This document shows, in pieces, positions 1 through 6,270 of a DNA stretch of 9,862 bases. Location: positions 1 to 9,862 of the forward strand of contig JAICND010000026.1 of the NCBI GenBank assembly GCA_025929005.1, in the 5' to 3' direction. The notes under the pieces are model-generated. The model was not told the origin of the DNA, searched no databases, and was given only the letters and a program-made list of their open reading frames with translations. Source of the stretch: Acidimicrobiia bacterium. GTDB taxonomy: Bacteria; Actinomycetota; Acidimicrobiia; Spongiisociales; ZC4RG35. The position numbers and the translations under genes are program-made. The first letter of the stretch is position 1, and each line of letters starts with the position of its first letter.

Positions 1-483
1 CTCGGGTCCAACGTCGGAGACAGGGAAACTCACCTCAGAGAGGCGGTGGGACGGCTGAGGTCGCTGGGTCAGGTGATCCTGACCTCGTCACTGTACGAGA
101 CGGCCCCGGTGGGAGGACCCGAGCAGAGTCGGTACTTGAATGCTGTGGCGACTCTCTCCACCGAACTCGACCCGCGGTCGCTTTTGCGTGGACTCCACCA
201 AATCGAAAACCTGGCAGGTCGCACGAGGGAGGTTCGCTGGGGACCGCGCACCCTCGATCTTGATCTCTTGGTCTACGACGCCATCAGAATTCAAACGACC
301 GATCTGACGATTCCTCATCCCCGTGCTCATGAGCGTGCATTCGTCTTGGTGCCACTCGCCGAAGTGTGGGCAGATGCCGATCTGGGGATTGGCAACGCTG
401 GTGATCTAGCCGCGACGATCGATCGAGATGACGTTGTACTCATTGCACGGGATTGGGTCGATGACAACCAGGCTTTCGAGTGA
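1..483 (+). CDS. folK: 2-amino-4-hydroxy-6-hydroxymethyldihydropteridine pyrophosphokinase (HPPK), 5'-truncated by window edge
   Basis: HPPK transfers pyrophosphate from ATP to 6-hydroxymethyl-7,8-dihydropterin in the cytoplasm, the step before dihydropteroate synthase in folate synthesis. The frame is open from base 1 and begins within the family's N-terminal motif LGSNVGD, so only a few residues and the start codon lie outside. Other signatures follow in the expected order: a GGPEQSRYLNAV segment (substrate loop), the RWGPRTLDLDLLVYD block with the DLDL metal-binding aspartates, and IPHPRAHERAFVLVPLAEV near the C terminus. The roughly 160 visible codons match a normal HPPK of about 160-170 residues. 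An ATG at position 46 is internal and not the true start. The stop (TGA 481-483) is followed by about 60 bases before the best start of the next gene in the same operon. The identification is firm. Confidence 0.95.
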   Translation, partial: LGSNVGDRETHLREAVGRLRSLGQVILTSSLYETAPVGGPEQSRYLNAVATLSTELDPRSLLRGLHQIENLAGRTREVRWGPRTLDLDLLVYDAIRIQTTDLTIPHPRAHERAFVLVPLAEVWADADLGIGNAGDLAATIDRDDVVLIARDWVDDNQAFE

Positions 484-530
484 GTGATCGTCTGGTTAGC
501 CTGAAGCGTGGACCGGTACCCGAAAGGACT

Positions 531-534
531 GGAG
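531..534 (+). promoter_or_regulatory. Shine-Dalgarno site choosing the 544 start
   Basis: GGAG lies 9 bases before GTG 544, with AAAGGA a little further upstream at 523-528. The alternative GTG at 508 has no comparable purine-rich site. This supports the shorter DUF2520 protein beginning directly at its Rossmann strand. Confidence 0.6.
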
Positions 535-543
535 CCCCGTTTC

Positions 544-1347
544 GTGCACATCATCATCGCAGGCCCAGGTCGGGCTGGCGGAGCCCTGGCGCTGGCAGCG
601 GCCGCGGCTGGCCACACGATCGTGGGCCTGGTGTCTCGATCCGAAGCGATGGGCGGGCAGTTCTCCCGGATCGAATATGACACACCCCTCCCGCAGGCCG
701 ATCTACTAGTCGTGGCCGTGCGTGACTCTTTCATCAGCGAAGTGGCAAATCGCCTTGCCCCTTTTGCCAGCGAAGCTGCTGCGGCGGTGCACCTGTCGGG
801 TTTCGGATCGGTCGCGTTGTTGTCGCCTCTGGAGGCGGCGGGGGTCGCGATCGGTTCTTTTCATCCGTTACAGACCCTCCCCTCCCCAACAGAGGGAGCA
901 CGGGCGTTGGCGGGCTCCTGGGTGGGAGTAACCGCCGGTAACGAATTGCGAGGGACGCTCTGGGATTTCGCTGCCACCCTCAGTATGAATCCCTTCGATC
1001 TGGCGGACGATCAGAAACCGGCCTATCACGCCGCAGCTTCCGCTGCGTCCAACTTCGTAGTTGCTGCTCTGGGCTTGAGCGAGCGTTTGTTCGCAGCCGC
1101 TGGGGTCGCGCCGGCCGCCGCCCGGCCCTTGACGGAGCGCGTTGTCGCGAACGCCTATTCCCTCGGCGCCGTGGCGGCCCTGACCGGGCCGATCGCTCGG
1201 GGTGATTGGCCGACCGTTAGCGGCCAGGTCGGAGCTGCTCGCGCCGCGGGGTTGGGCGAGGCCTATCTCGCAATGGCTCAAGCAACGGCCAACTTGGCCA
1301 ATCGGGAACTTCCGACTTCCGTCTTCCGTCTTCCGCCTTCCCGATGA
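544..1347 (+). CDS. Rossmann-like/DUF2520 protein, candidate ketopantoate reductase (PanG-like)
   Basis: This 267-residue protein has an N-terminal NAD(P)-binding Rossmann fold with the dinucleotide loop GPGRAG at residues 7-12, then DUF2520 features: HLSG (83-86), GSFHPLQT (104-111), KPAYHAAASAASN (158-170) and LTGPIARGD (213-221). This two-domain architecture resembles 6-phosphogluconate dehydrogenase-type reductases. Its place between folK and panC matches M. tuberculosis Rv3603c. As I recall, the alternative ketopantoate reductase PanG of Francisella belongs to this broad family, so reduction of ketopantoate to pantoate just ahead of PanC is a reasonable inference, not proven. I prefer the GTG at 544: GGAG at 531-534 lies 9 bases upstream and the protein then begins MHIIIAGPGR, as the family does. 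A GTG at 508 would add 12 residues but has no good ribosome site. The C-terminal 12 residues are encoded by a heptamer tandem repeat, and the stop overlaps the panC start. Confidence 0.85.
   Translation: MHIIIAGPGRAGGALALAAAAAGHTIVGLVSRSEAMGGQFSRIEYDTPLPQADLLVVAVRDSFISEVANRLAPFASEAAAAVHLSGFGSVALLSPLEAAGVAIGSFHPLQTLPSPTEGARALAGSWVGVTAGNELRGTLWDFAATLSMNPFDLADDQKPAYHAAASAASNFVVAALGLSERLFAAAGVAPAAARPLTERVVANAYSLGAVAALTGPIARGDWPTVSGQVGAARAAGLGEAYLAMAQATANLANRELPTSVFRLPPSR
1309..1342 (+). repeat. Heptamer tandem repeat (CTTCCGN, about 4.9 copies)
   Basis: Units start at 1309, 1316, 1323, 1330 and 1337. The first four read CTTCCG plus A, T, T and C; the fifth is partial (CTTCCC). The tract encodes the last residues of the DUF2520 protein (LPTSVFRLPPS) and ends immediately before the ATGA overlap with panC. 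Because the unit is 7 bases, any gain or loss of one unit shifts the reading frame. Confidence 0.85.
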
Positions 1348-2225
1348 ATCTGGTTCGTACCTTCTCCGATGCTCGTGCTAGCTACAAGGGCACTGTGGCC
1401 CTGGTACCCACGATGGGGTTCTTCCACGAGGGTCACCTCGCATTGATGACTGCTGCCCAAAATTCTGCGGACACGGTCGTCGTCTCCCACTTTGTCAATC
1501 CTCTCCAGTTCGACAATCCCGCCGACCTCGAGCGGTATCCACGGGATGTCGAACGTGACATGACGATCGCCGAAGAGGCCAAGGTCGACGTCCTGTTCGC
1601 ACCGACGTCGGTGGAGATGATCCCGCAAACGCCGCTCACCGCAGTGACCGTGGATGGACTCACCGACACGATGGAGGGGGTGATGCGACCGGGTCACTTC
1701 GCGGGCGTCGCCACGATCGTCACCAAGCTCTTCGCCGGTCTCCAGCCGCACCTCGCCTTCTTCGGACGCAAGGACGCCCAGCAACTCGCCGTCATCCGCC
1801 GATTAGTCCTTGACCTCTCGTTTCCAGTCCGGGTTCTGGCCCACCCAACCGTTAGGGAGAGCGACGGCCTTGCCCTCTCAAGCCGCAACACCCTCCTGAC
1901 CAGCGAGGAAAGGCTGGCCGCCCGCGAACTCTCCCAAGGTCTATTCGCCGCCGTAACCGCGGTCGAGGCTGGTGAGCGCAACGGACCGCGGTTGGAGTCG
2001 ATCGTAAGAGGCGCTCTCCACTCGTCGCGCCCGGACTACGGGGAATTGGCCAGCCAGGACCGGGTCGAGCGTCTGAGCGAACTCGACCGTCCTTCCTTTC
2101 TGGCCGTGGCTGCCCGGGTGGGCAAGGTTCGTCTGATCGACAACATTGCCTTCGATCTGGCGGCGGGTGAAGTGGTGGCCGATCGTGGGCTGCGTCTGAA
2201 ACACCCCAGCCTGCTGTATCGCTGA
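1344..2225 (+). CDS. panC: Pantothenate synthetase (pantoate--beta-alanine ligase)
   Basis: PanC joins pantoate and beta-alanine through a pantoyl-adenylate intermediate to make pantothenate; it is a cytoplasmic nucleotidyltransferase-fold enzyme. The 293-residue protein carries the HIGH-type motif in PTMGFFHEGH (22-31), FVNPLQF (50-56), the RPGHFAGVATIVTKLF block (115-130), the ATP-loop motif DGLALSSRN (174-182) and the C-terminal AARVGKVRLIDN (256-267). Length is usual for the family. The FGEKDxQQ motif reads FGRKDAQQ (140-147): lysine, aspartate and both glutamines remain, but the glutamate is arginine. The start ATG overlaps the upstream stop (ATGA 1344-1347), and the pyrimidine-rich heptamer repeat leaves no Shine-Dalgarno site, so translation is probably coupled to the DUF2520 gene. 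The stop overlaps the start of coaX. panD, which follows panC in M. tuberculosis, is absent here. Confidence 0.96.
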   Translation: MNLVRTFSDARASYKGTVALVPTMGFFHEGHLALMTAAQNSADTVVVSHFVNPLQFDNPADLERYPRDVERDMTIAEEAKVDVLFAPTSVEMIPQTPLTAVTVDGLTDTMEGVMRPGHFAGVATIVTKLFAGLQPHLAFFGRKDAQQLAVIRRLVLDLSFPVRVLAHPTVRESDGLALSSRNTLLTSEERLAARELSQGLFAAVTAVEAGERNGPRLESIVRGALHSSRPDYGELASQDRVERLSELDRPSFLAVAARVGKVRLIDNIAFDLAAGEVVADRGLRLKHPSLLYR

Positions 2226-3004
2226 TGCTGTTGCTCTGCGACGTCGGCAACACCACCACGGTGGTTGGGCTCTGGGACGATAGGACTGTGCTGAAACGGT
2301 GGCGGGTCTCCACGGACCGTGAGCGCACCGCCGACGAGAGCCGTTTGCTGCTGCGCGCCATGCTCGCCGAGCACCAGGGCGTTCCCGACGGCGGTGCCCT
2401 CTCCAGCGTGGTTCCGCCCCGCACGGTCGCCTGGCGTGAAGCGATTTCGGAGGTGGTCGAAGGGCCGGTGGTCGTTGTCGGGCCAGGCGTCAAGACGGGG
2501 CTGGCACTTCAGGTAGATAACCCTCGTGAAGTTGGCGCCGACCGTGTGGTCAATGCGATCGGAGCGACGTCGCTATTCGGCGCCCCTGTCGTTGTGGTCG
2601 ATTTCGGCACGGCCACGACGGTTGACCTGGTTGGCCCCGATGGATCCTACAGGGGAGGGGCGATAGCGCCCGGTTTGGAGGTTTCGGCCGATGCGTTGGT
2701 CACCCACACCGCTGCGTTGCGACGAGTTGAGTTGGTGCCACCCAGGAGCGCGGTGGGACGCTCGACCGTTGAGGCGATTCAGAGTGGCCTGATCTATGGC
2801 TACGCGGGCCTGGTGGATGGCCTCGTGACTCGGGTCCTTGATGAGTTGGGCTCGCCCTGTCCGGTCGTTGCAACCGGAGGCCTGGCGGAAACCTTACGGA
2901 AGCACATCGTCACTATCACTCACCTTGAACGCGATCTGACACTGGTCGGGTTGGCGGCGGTCTACGAGAGGAATCAGCCAGAGCGGGCGGGAACTGGTTC
3001 CTAA
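2225..3004 (+). CDS. coaX: Type III pantothenate kinase
   Basis: CoaX phosphorylates pantothenate to 4'-phosphopantothenate, the first committed step of CoA synthesis, so it follows PanC directly in the pathway as in the operon. The 259-residue protein belongs to the ASKHA fold. Motifs appear in order: DVGNT (6-10, phosphate loop), GADRVVN (104-110), DFGTATTVD (126-134, second phosphate motif with catalytic aspartate), GGAIAPG (144-150), ATGGLA (216-221) and the terminal DLTLVGLA (237-244). The length is that of a normal type III enzyme. The ATG shares its A with the panC stop (TGATG), indicating coupled translation. lysS begins 10 bases after the TAA. Nothing appears damaged. Confidence 0.95.
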   Translation: MLLLCDVGNTTTVVGLWDDRTVLKRWRVSTDRERTADESRLLLRAMLAEHQGVPDGGALSSVVPPRTVAWREAISEVVEGPVVVVGPGVKTGLALQVDNPREVGADRVVNAIGATSLFGAPVVVVDFGTATTVDLVGPDGSYRGGAIAPGLEVSADALVTHTAALRRVELVPPRSAVGRSTVEAIQSGLIYGYAGLVDGLVTRVLDELGSPCPVVATGGLAETLRKHIVTITHLERDLTLVGLAAVYERNQPERAGTGS

Positions 3005-3014
3005 CCTGCCCACG

Positions 3015-4427
3015 GTGTCTCCCGATCCGCTTCCATACCGGTTTGACCGCACGGCCCTGGCCGCGCAACTTCACGAACGGTTTGGCTCACTCGAGGCGGC
3101 CTCGCAAACGGGTGAACAGGTGGCAGTGGCCGGCCGGGTGCTTCTGTTGCGTTCGTTCGGAAAGCTCGCCTTCGCCACCATCCGGGACAACTCGGGTCGG
3201 ATCCAGGTGATGGCAGAACTTGGTGAAATGGGTGAGGAAGGGTTCCATTCCTTCGAGGCTCTGGACCTCGGTGACTGGATCGGCGGCTCGGGCGAGGTGG
3301 TCACGACCAGGAAGGGTGAATTGACGGTCCGACTGGAGTCGTTCCAACTCCTGGCCAGGTCGGTGCGGCCTCTCCCTGACAAGTGGCACGGCCTCTCGGA
3401 CATCGAGGGCCGATCACGCCAGCGGTATCTGGATCTCATCGTCAACGAGGAAGCACAGGCTGTGGCGCGGGCCCGGACCGTGGTGGTTTCCGAACTACGA
3501 CGACAGTTCCAGGCGCGGGGTTACCTCGAGGTGGAAACGCCTGTCCTGCTCACCCAGGCGACCGGTGCCATAGCCCGGCCGTTTATCACCCATCACCACG
3601 CCCTTGATGTCGAGATGCAACTCCGTATCGCCACCGAGCTGTATCTGAAACGGCTGATAGTGGGGGGCATGGAGCGTGTGTTCGAGATCGGTCGCATCTT
3701 CCGCAACGAGGGAGTCGACGCGACCCACAACCCCGAGTTCACGATGCTCGAGTCGTACGAAGCCCTGGCTGACTACCAGGACATCATGAGGCTGGTCGAG
3801 GATGTGTTCTCCGGGTGCGCAAATGCCGTCTGCGGCTCGACCACACTGACCTTCAAGGGCCGAGAACTCGACCTGACCCCGCCTTTCCGAAGAGAAAGGT
3901 TCATGGATCTGGTAGAGCGGGCAGTGGGTGAGCCGGTGGGATTCGATCGCCCGATCGAAGAGCTACGTGGTATCGCCGGTCGTCATGGCATCGACCCCAA
4001 GCAGTCGTGGGGTCATGGTCGGATCGCCGCTGAGCTCTATGAGGTCCTGGTCGAAGACTCCATCTGGGAGCCGACTTTTGTGCTTGACCACCCCAAGGAG
4101 ATTTCGCCCCTGGCCCGCGAACACCGCGAGGACCAGAACCTGACCGAGCGTTTCGAACTTGTCATCGCCGGGTCGGAATATGCCAACGCCTTTTCCGAGC
4201 TGATCGACCCTGTTGATCAGCGCGCTCGATTCGAGCAGCAGGCCCGGGCCCGAGCCTCAGGCGATGATGAGGCCCACCCGATCGACGAGGACTTCATTCG
4301 AGCGCTCGAGTACGGGATGCCTCCCACCGGTGGTCTCGGGATCGGAGTCGACCGCCTCGTGATGTTGTTGACCGACACCCACCACATCAGGGACGTGATC
4401 CTGTTTCCCACGATGAGGCCCCTTTGA
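3015..4427 (+). CDS. lysS: Lysyl-tRNA synthetase, class II
   Basis: LysS attaches lysine to tRNA-Lys in the cytoplasm. The 470-residue protein has an N-terminal OB-fold anticodon-binding domain (about 35-115, with VAVAGRVLLLRSFGKLAF) and a class II catalytic core: motif 1 near GYLEVETPVL (169-178), ARPFITHHHALD (187-198), the RIATELYLKRLIVGG block (204-218), motif 2 FRNEGVDATHNPEFTMLE (229-246), SEYANAFSEL (387-396) and motif 3 GLGIGVDRLVMLL (440-452). It is slightly shorter than many bacterial LysS proteins because it begins near the DPLPYRFDRT segment. No ATG, GTG or TTG occurs in frame between the upstream stop (2937-2939) and GTG 3015, so this start is effectively forced. There is no clear Shine-Dalgarno site, and expression probably relies on coupling to coaX. 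The residue before GA in the usual GGAxARPF motif is threonine (TGAIARPF). A perfect hairpin follows the stop immediately. Confidence 0.96.
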   Translation: MSPDPLPYRFDRTALAAQLHERFGSLEAASQTGEQVAVAGRVLLLRSFGKLAFATIRDNSGRIQVMAELGEMGEEGFHSFEALDLGDWIGGSGEVVTTRKGELTVRLESFQLLARSVRPLPDKWHGLSDIEGRSRQRYLDLIVNEEAQAVARARTVVVSELRRQFQARGYLEVETPVLLTQATGAIARPFITHHHALDVEMQLRIATELYLKRLIVGGMERVFEIGRIFRNEGVDATHNPEFTMLESYEALADYQDIMRLVEDVFSGCANAVCGSTTLTFKGRELDLTPPFRRERFMDLVERAVGEPVGFDRPIEELRGIAGRHGIDPKQSWGHGRIAAELYEVLVEDSIWEPTFVLDHPKEISPLAREHREDQNLTERFELVIAGSEYANAFSELIDPVDQRARFEQQARARASGDDEAHPIDEDFIRALEYGMPPTGGLGIGVDRLVMLLTDTHHIRDVILFPTMRPL

Positions 4428-4473
4428 TCTTGCGTAGAAATCGCATCGGAAACGATGCGATTTCTACGCAAGA
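4428..4473. terminator. Perfect 21-bp hairpin with GAAA loop between convergent genes, probable bidirectional terminator
   Basis: The left arm 4428-4448 is exactly complementary to the right arm 4453-4473, leaving a four-base GAAA loop (4449-4452), a stable GNRA tetraloop in the plus-strand RNA. It begins on the base after the lysS stop and ends 11 bases before the stop of the convergent minus-strand gene. No T-run follows on either strand, so it is not a textbook intrinsic terminator; tail-less hairpins are reported in Actinobacteria. The arms are about half A/T, lower in GC than the surroundings. It could instead be a copy of a dispersed palindromic repeat or protect mRNA 3' ends. Confidence 0.75.
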
Positions 4474-4484
4474 ACGGGGATGGG

Positions 4485-5042
4485 CTATTCCGCAAACCGG
4501 TGCAGATCGGGCGTTGCTTCGAGCGAGGCGTTGAGGGCGTGTTGCAGATAGTCCGTCGGTTGATAACTCCCGGTCTCTACCGCCACCACCAGCCCGAAGC
4601 GTATGTCAGAGGTGAGATGAGGATTGGCGATCGTCTGTCGCAGGGCGATCCTCATCCGCGACACCACAGCTGTGGCCCCATGTCGGTGGAATTCTCTGAG
4701 AACCATGACGAAGGTCGACTCGTCAAGCTTTCCGATGTCGTCGACTGCCCTGCCCGTGTCAGACAGAGCATTGGCGACGCGAGTAATGACGTCAGGAACC
4801 GACGCCGCCTCAAGATCCGCCAGTCGCGGCAGTCGAATCGCCATAACGCCGAAAGGCTCCCGCCGTCGGTCCCACCAGAGGGACGCTCTTTTGATTGCCT
4901 CCAACAGGCCGTTTCGGTTCAAGAGACCGCTGTCGACGTCGACGGATAGAAAGGAGTCAACGACGGCCTTGAGCCGACGAATCTCTTCGTCCCGCTCGGC
5001 CAATTGGCGGCGATAGCTGTCGATCTCGCTGGTTGGATCCAC
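4485..5042 (-). CDS. Degenerate GGDEF-domain protein with N-terminal coiled coil
   Basis: This 185-residue soluble protein starts with a short charged heptad-like helix (about 6-30, IDSYRRQLAERDEEIRRLKA), typical of a dimerising coiled coil. The rest resembles a GGDEF (diguanylate cyclase) domain: DVDSGLLNRNGLLEAIKRA (35-53) matches the DxLTGLxNR opening, FGVMAIRL (64-71) the first strand, and IRFGLVVAVETG (147-158) plus a final helix the C-terminal part. The signature is lost: LDESTF (106-111) stands where LGGDEF is expected, so cyclase activity is unlikely. RAVD (98-101) sits at the usual spacing for the RxxD inhibitory site that binds c-di-GMP. A c-di-GMP sensor or protein-interaction role is inference. 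The start is GTG with only a weak AGGT upstream. It lies 117 bases downstream of the polyprenyl synthase gene and may share its transcript. No membrane segment or second domain is visible. Confidence 0.75.
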   Translation of the reverse strand: MDPTSEIDSYRRQLAERDEEIRRLKAVVDSFLSVDVDSGLLNRNGLLEAIKRASLWWDRRREPFGVMAIRLPRLADLEAASVPDVITRVANALSDTGRAVDDIGKLDESTFVMVLREFHRHGATAVVSRMRIALRQTIANPHLTSDIRFGLVVAVETGSYQPTDYLQHALNASLEATPDLHRFAE

Positions 5043-5071
5043 TTGTTACCTGTTTATGCGCGATTTGCGTT

Positions 5072-5088
5072 TGGAATCTCCGATTCCA
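5072..5088. promoter_or_regulatory. Inverted repeat upstream of the GGDEF-like gene, possible operator
   Basis: TGGAATC (5072-5078) and GATTCCA (5082-5088) are exact inverted repeats separated by TCC. The site lies about 30-46 bases upstream of the GTG start of the minus-strand GGDEF-like gene, in the 117-base gap after the polyprenyl synthase gene. The position suits a regulator-binding site over a promoter for the small gene; a weak CATAAA box (minus strand) lies between it and the start. A short mRNA hairpin is the alternative. Confidence 0.35.
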
Positions 5089-5159
5089 TCGGACCGCGTC
5101 AGCAGCGCTTGAGGCTTATGAGCCCGATCCCCGGTCCCTTCCCCGGCCTTCCATGACAC

Positions 5160-6155
5160 TCAAACCCGGCGCTCTGCCTCGACCCGCTCGACAAGATACC
5201 GACCAAGTCCTTCCAGAACTGGCAATGCCGGTCGAGATGGGAGCGATCGCAGGCGTTCCTGGGCGACATCCACCCGCCTGAGGGCGGCGTCCAGAGCGTG
5301 GTCGATCCACCCGCCGTCCCGGAGCAGGCCGATGGCTTCGTCCACGGTCTCCTCCGGATACGGCCGAGGGCGCGCCAATAACCGCCGAAGTCTTTCGGAC
5401 TCCTGCATGGCTGATAGAACCGCCAGGGTGAAGGTGCCCTCTCTGATGTCCGAACCGGCGGGCTTTCCGAGGCGATCCTCGGTCCCGACCAGGTCGAGGG
5501 CATCGTCGGCCATCTGAAATACCATTCCGAGTTCGAAGGCCCAGTCCGTGAGCGCTTCAACGACGTGGTCGTCGGCACCGGCGGCGATCGCCCCCAGACG
5601 GGCCGAAGTGCGTATCAGGGAGGCGGTCTTGCCGGCAATGACCTTTTCGTACTCGGAAATCGAGTGGTCGAGTGAATCCACCAGTTGCATCTCGCGGGTC
5701 TGGCCCTCGACCAGTTCCGCATAAGTGACGGCGAGCAGCCTGACCGACTCCTGGGAGAGATAGGTGGCAGCCACTTCCGAGGCCCGCGCCATCAAGAAGT
5801 CGCCGGCCAGGATGGCAATCGTGTTTGACCAGTTGGCGTTCACCGATGGAGCGCCCCGACGGGTGTCGGCCTCGTCGATCACGTCGTCGTGATAGAGACT
5901 GCCAACATGGATCAGCTCAACGGCCACGGCCGCCTCAGTCGGGCGGCGGTCCTCGATGGATGACTCCTCCCCAAACTCGGCGGCAAGCAAGGCCAGCAGC
6001 GGGCGAAATCTCTTTCCTCCCGCCACCAGCAGGTGTTGGGCGATCTTCGTCAGGTAAGGATCGTCGGAGGCAGCCGCCTCGAGCAGACGTCCTTCGACCG
6101 TTTCGAGGCGGTCCCAAATGTGGGGAAGGGGGACCAGGTCGCGTAAATCGTTCAT
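5160..6155 (-). CDS. Long-chain trans-polyprenyl diphosphate synthase (probable menaquinone side-chain synthase)
   Basis: The protein condenses isopentenyl diphosphate onto an allylic primer to build a polyprenyl diphosphate, most likely the menaquinone tail in an actinobacterium. Its 331 residues carry GGKRFRP (46-52), the first aspartate-rich motif in LYHDDVIDEADTRRG (87-101, DDVID at 90-94), GKTASLIRTSARLGA (175-189), and the second aspartate-rich motif in FQMADDALDLVG (213-224, DDALD at 217-221), followed by GKPAGSDIREGTFTL (230-244). Both metal-binding motifs are intact, with no extra insertion in the first, consistent with the long-chain (IspB/HepT/GrcC-like) class. Exact chain length cannot be read from sequence. 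The gene is divergent from clpC. No Shine-Dalgarno site precedes the ATG; a possible TACGAT -10 box 13 bases upstream suggests a very short leader. The GGDEF-like gene follows on the same strand. Confidence 0.93.
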   Translation of the reverse strand: MNDLRDLVPLPHIWDRLETVEGRLLEAAASDDPYLTKIAQHLLVAGGKRFRPLLALLAAEFGEESSIEDRRPTEAAVAVELIHVGSLYHDDVIDEADTRRGAPSVNANWSNTIAILAGDFLMARASEVAATYLSQESVRLLAVTYAELVEGQTREMQLVDSLDHSISEYEKVIAGKTASLIRTSARLGAIAAGADDHVVEALTDWAFELGMVFQMADDALDLVGTEDRLGKPAGSDIREGTFTLAVLSAMQESERLRRLLARPRPYPEETVDEAIGLLRDGGWIDHALDAALRRVDVAQERLRSLPSRPALPVLEGLGRYLVERVEAERRV

Positions 6156-6168
6156 CAGGGAATCGAGA

Positions 6169-6174
6169 ATCGTA
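6169..6174 (-). promoter_or_regulatory. Possible -10 box of the polyprenyl synthase gene
   Basis: Read on the minus strand this is TACGAT, a TAnnnT match ending 13 bases before the ATG at 6155. Transcription would then begin only about 6-7 bases ahead of the start codon, fitting the lack of a ribosome-binding site. No convincing -35 element is visible. Confidence 0.3.
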
Positions 6175-6233
6175 CCGATACGAATGGTGCATGGCGCCGG
6201 GTGAACAGCCCGTGGGTTGCCCGGACCCGGCGG

Positions 6234-6239
6234 TATACT
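6234..6239 (+). promoter_or_regulatory. Probable -10 box of clpC (TATACT)
   Basis: TATACT is a strong housekeeping -10 match in otherwise very GC-rich sequence, 38 bases before the clpC start. The expected start point near 6246 leaves a leader of about 32 bases containing the ribosome site. No good -35 hexamer lies at 16-19 bases; TTGCCC at 6217-6222 is too close. Confidence 0.5.
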
Positions 6240-6247
6240 CGTGGTTG

Positions 6248-6258
6248 CCCTGCCAGGG
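6248..6258. promoter_or_regulatory. CCCTG-C-CAGGG palindrome in the clpC leader
   Basis: An 11-base perfect palindrome lies between the TATACT box and the Shine-Dalgarno site of clpC, around the predicted transcription start, where a repressor could bind. It does not resemble the HspR (HAIR) or CIRCE heat-shock operators as I know them. At this GC content it could also be chance. Confidence 0.3.
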
Positions 6259-6263
6259 TCACT

Positions 6264-6270
6264 AAGGAGA
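6264..6270 (+). promoter_or_regulatory. Strong Shine-Dalgarno site of clpC
   Basis: AAGGAGA ends 7 bases before GTG 6278. It is among the best ribosome-binding sites in the window and fixes the clpC start, which also begins with the conserved MFERFTDRARR. Confidence 0.85.

Noticed and set aside
508..543. Longer DUF2520 protein from GTG 508
   Set aside because: No good Shine-Dalgarno site, and the added 12 residues precede the Rossmann strand where family members normally start.
1852..2493. Minus-strand open frame of 213 codons across panC and coaX
   Set aside because: Low-complexity Ser/Thr/Arg-rich composition, antisense to two firmly identified genes, no recognisable motif.
4455..4949. 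Plus-strand open frame of 164 codons opposite the GGDEF-like gene
   Set aside because: It starts inside the hairpin's right arm, has no ribosome site, and the opposite strand has a coherent GGDEF-like fold pattern.
5113..5124. GGCT-TATG-AGCC mini-hairpin between the polyprenyl synthase and GGDEF-like genes
   Set aside because: Four-base arms with no T-run are too weak to call a terminator.
6197..6230. CCGGGT/ACCCGG inverted repeat with a 22-base spacer upstream of clpC
   Set aside because: Six-base GC-only arms this far apart are expected by chance in such GC-rich sequence.
5825..6265. Plus-strand open frame of 146 codons opposite the polyprenyl synthase 5' end
   Set aside because: Pro/Arg-rich, antisense to conserved motifs of the synthase, and it runs into the clpC leader.
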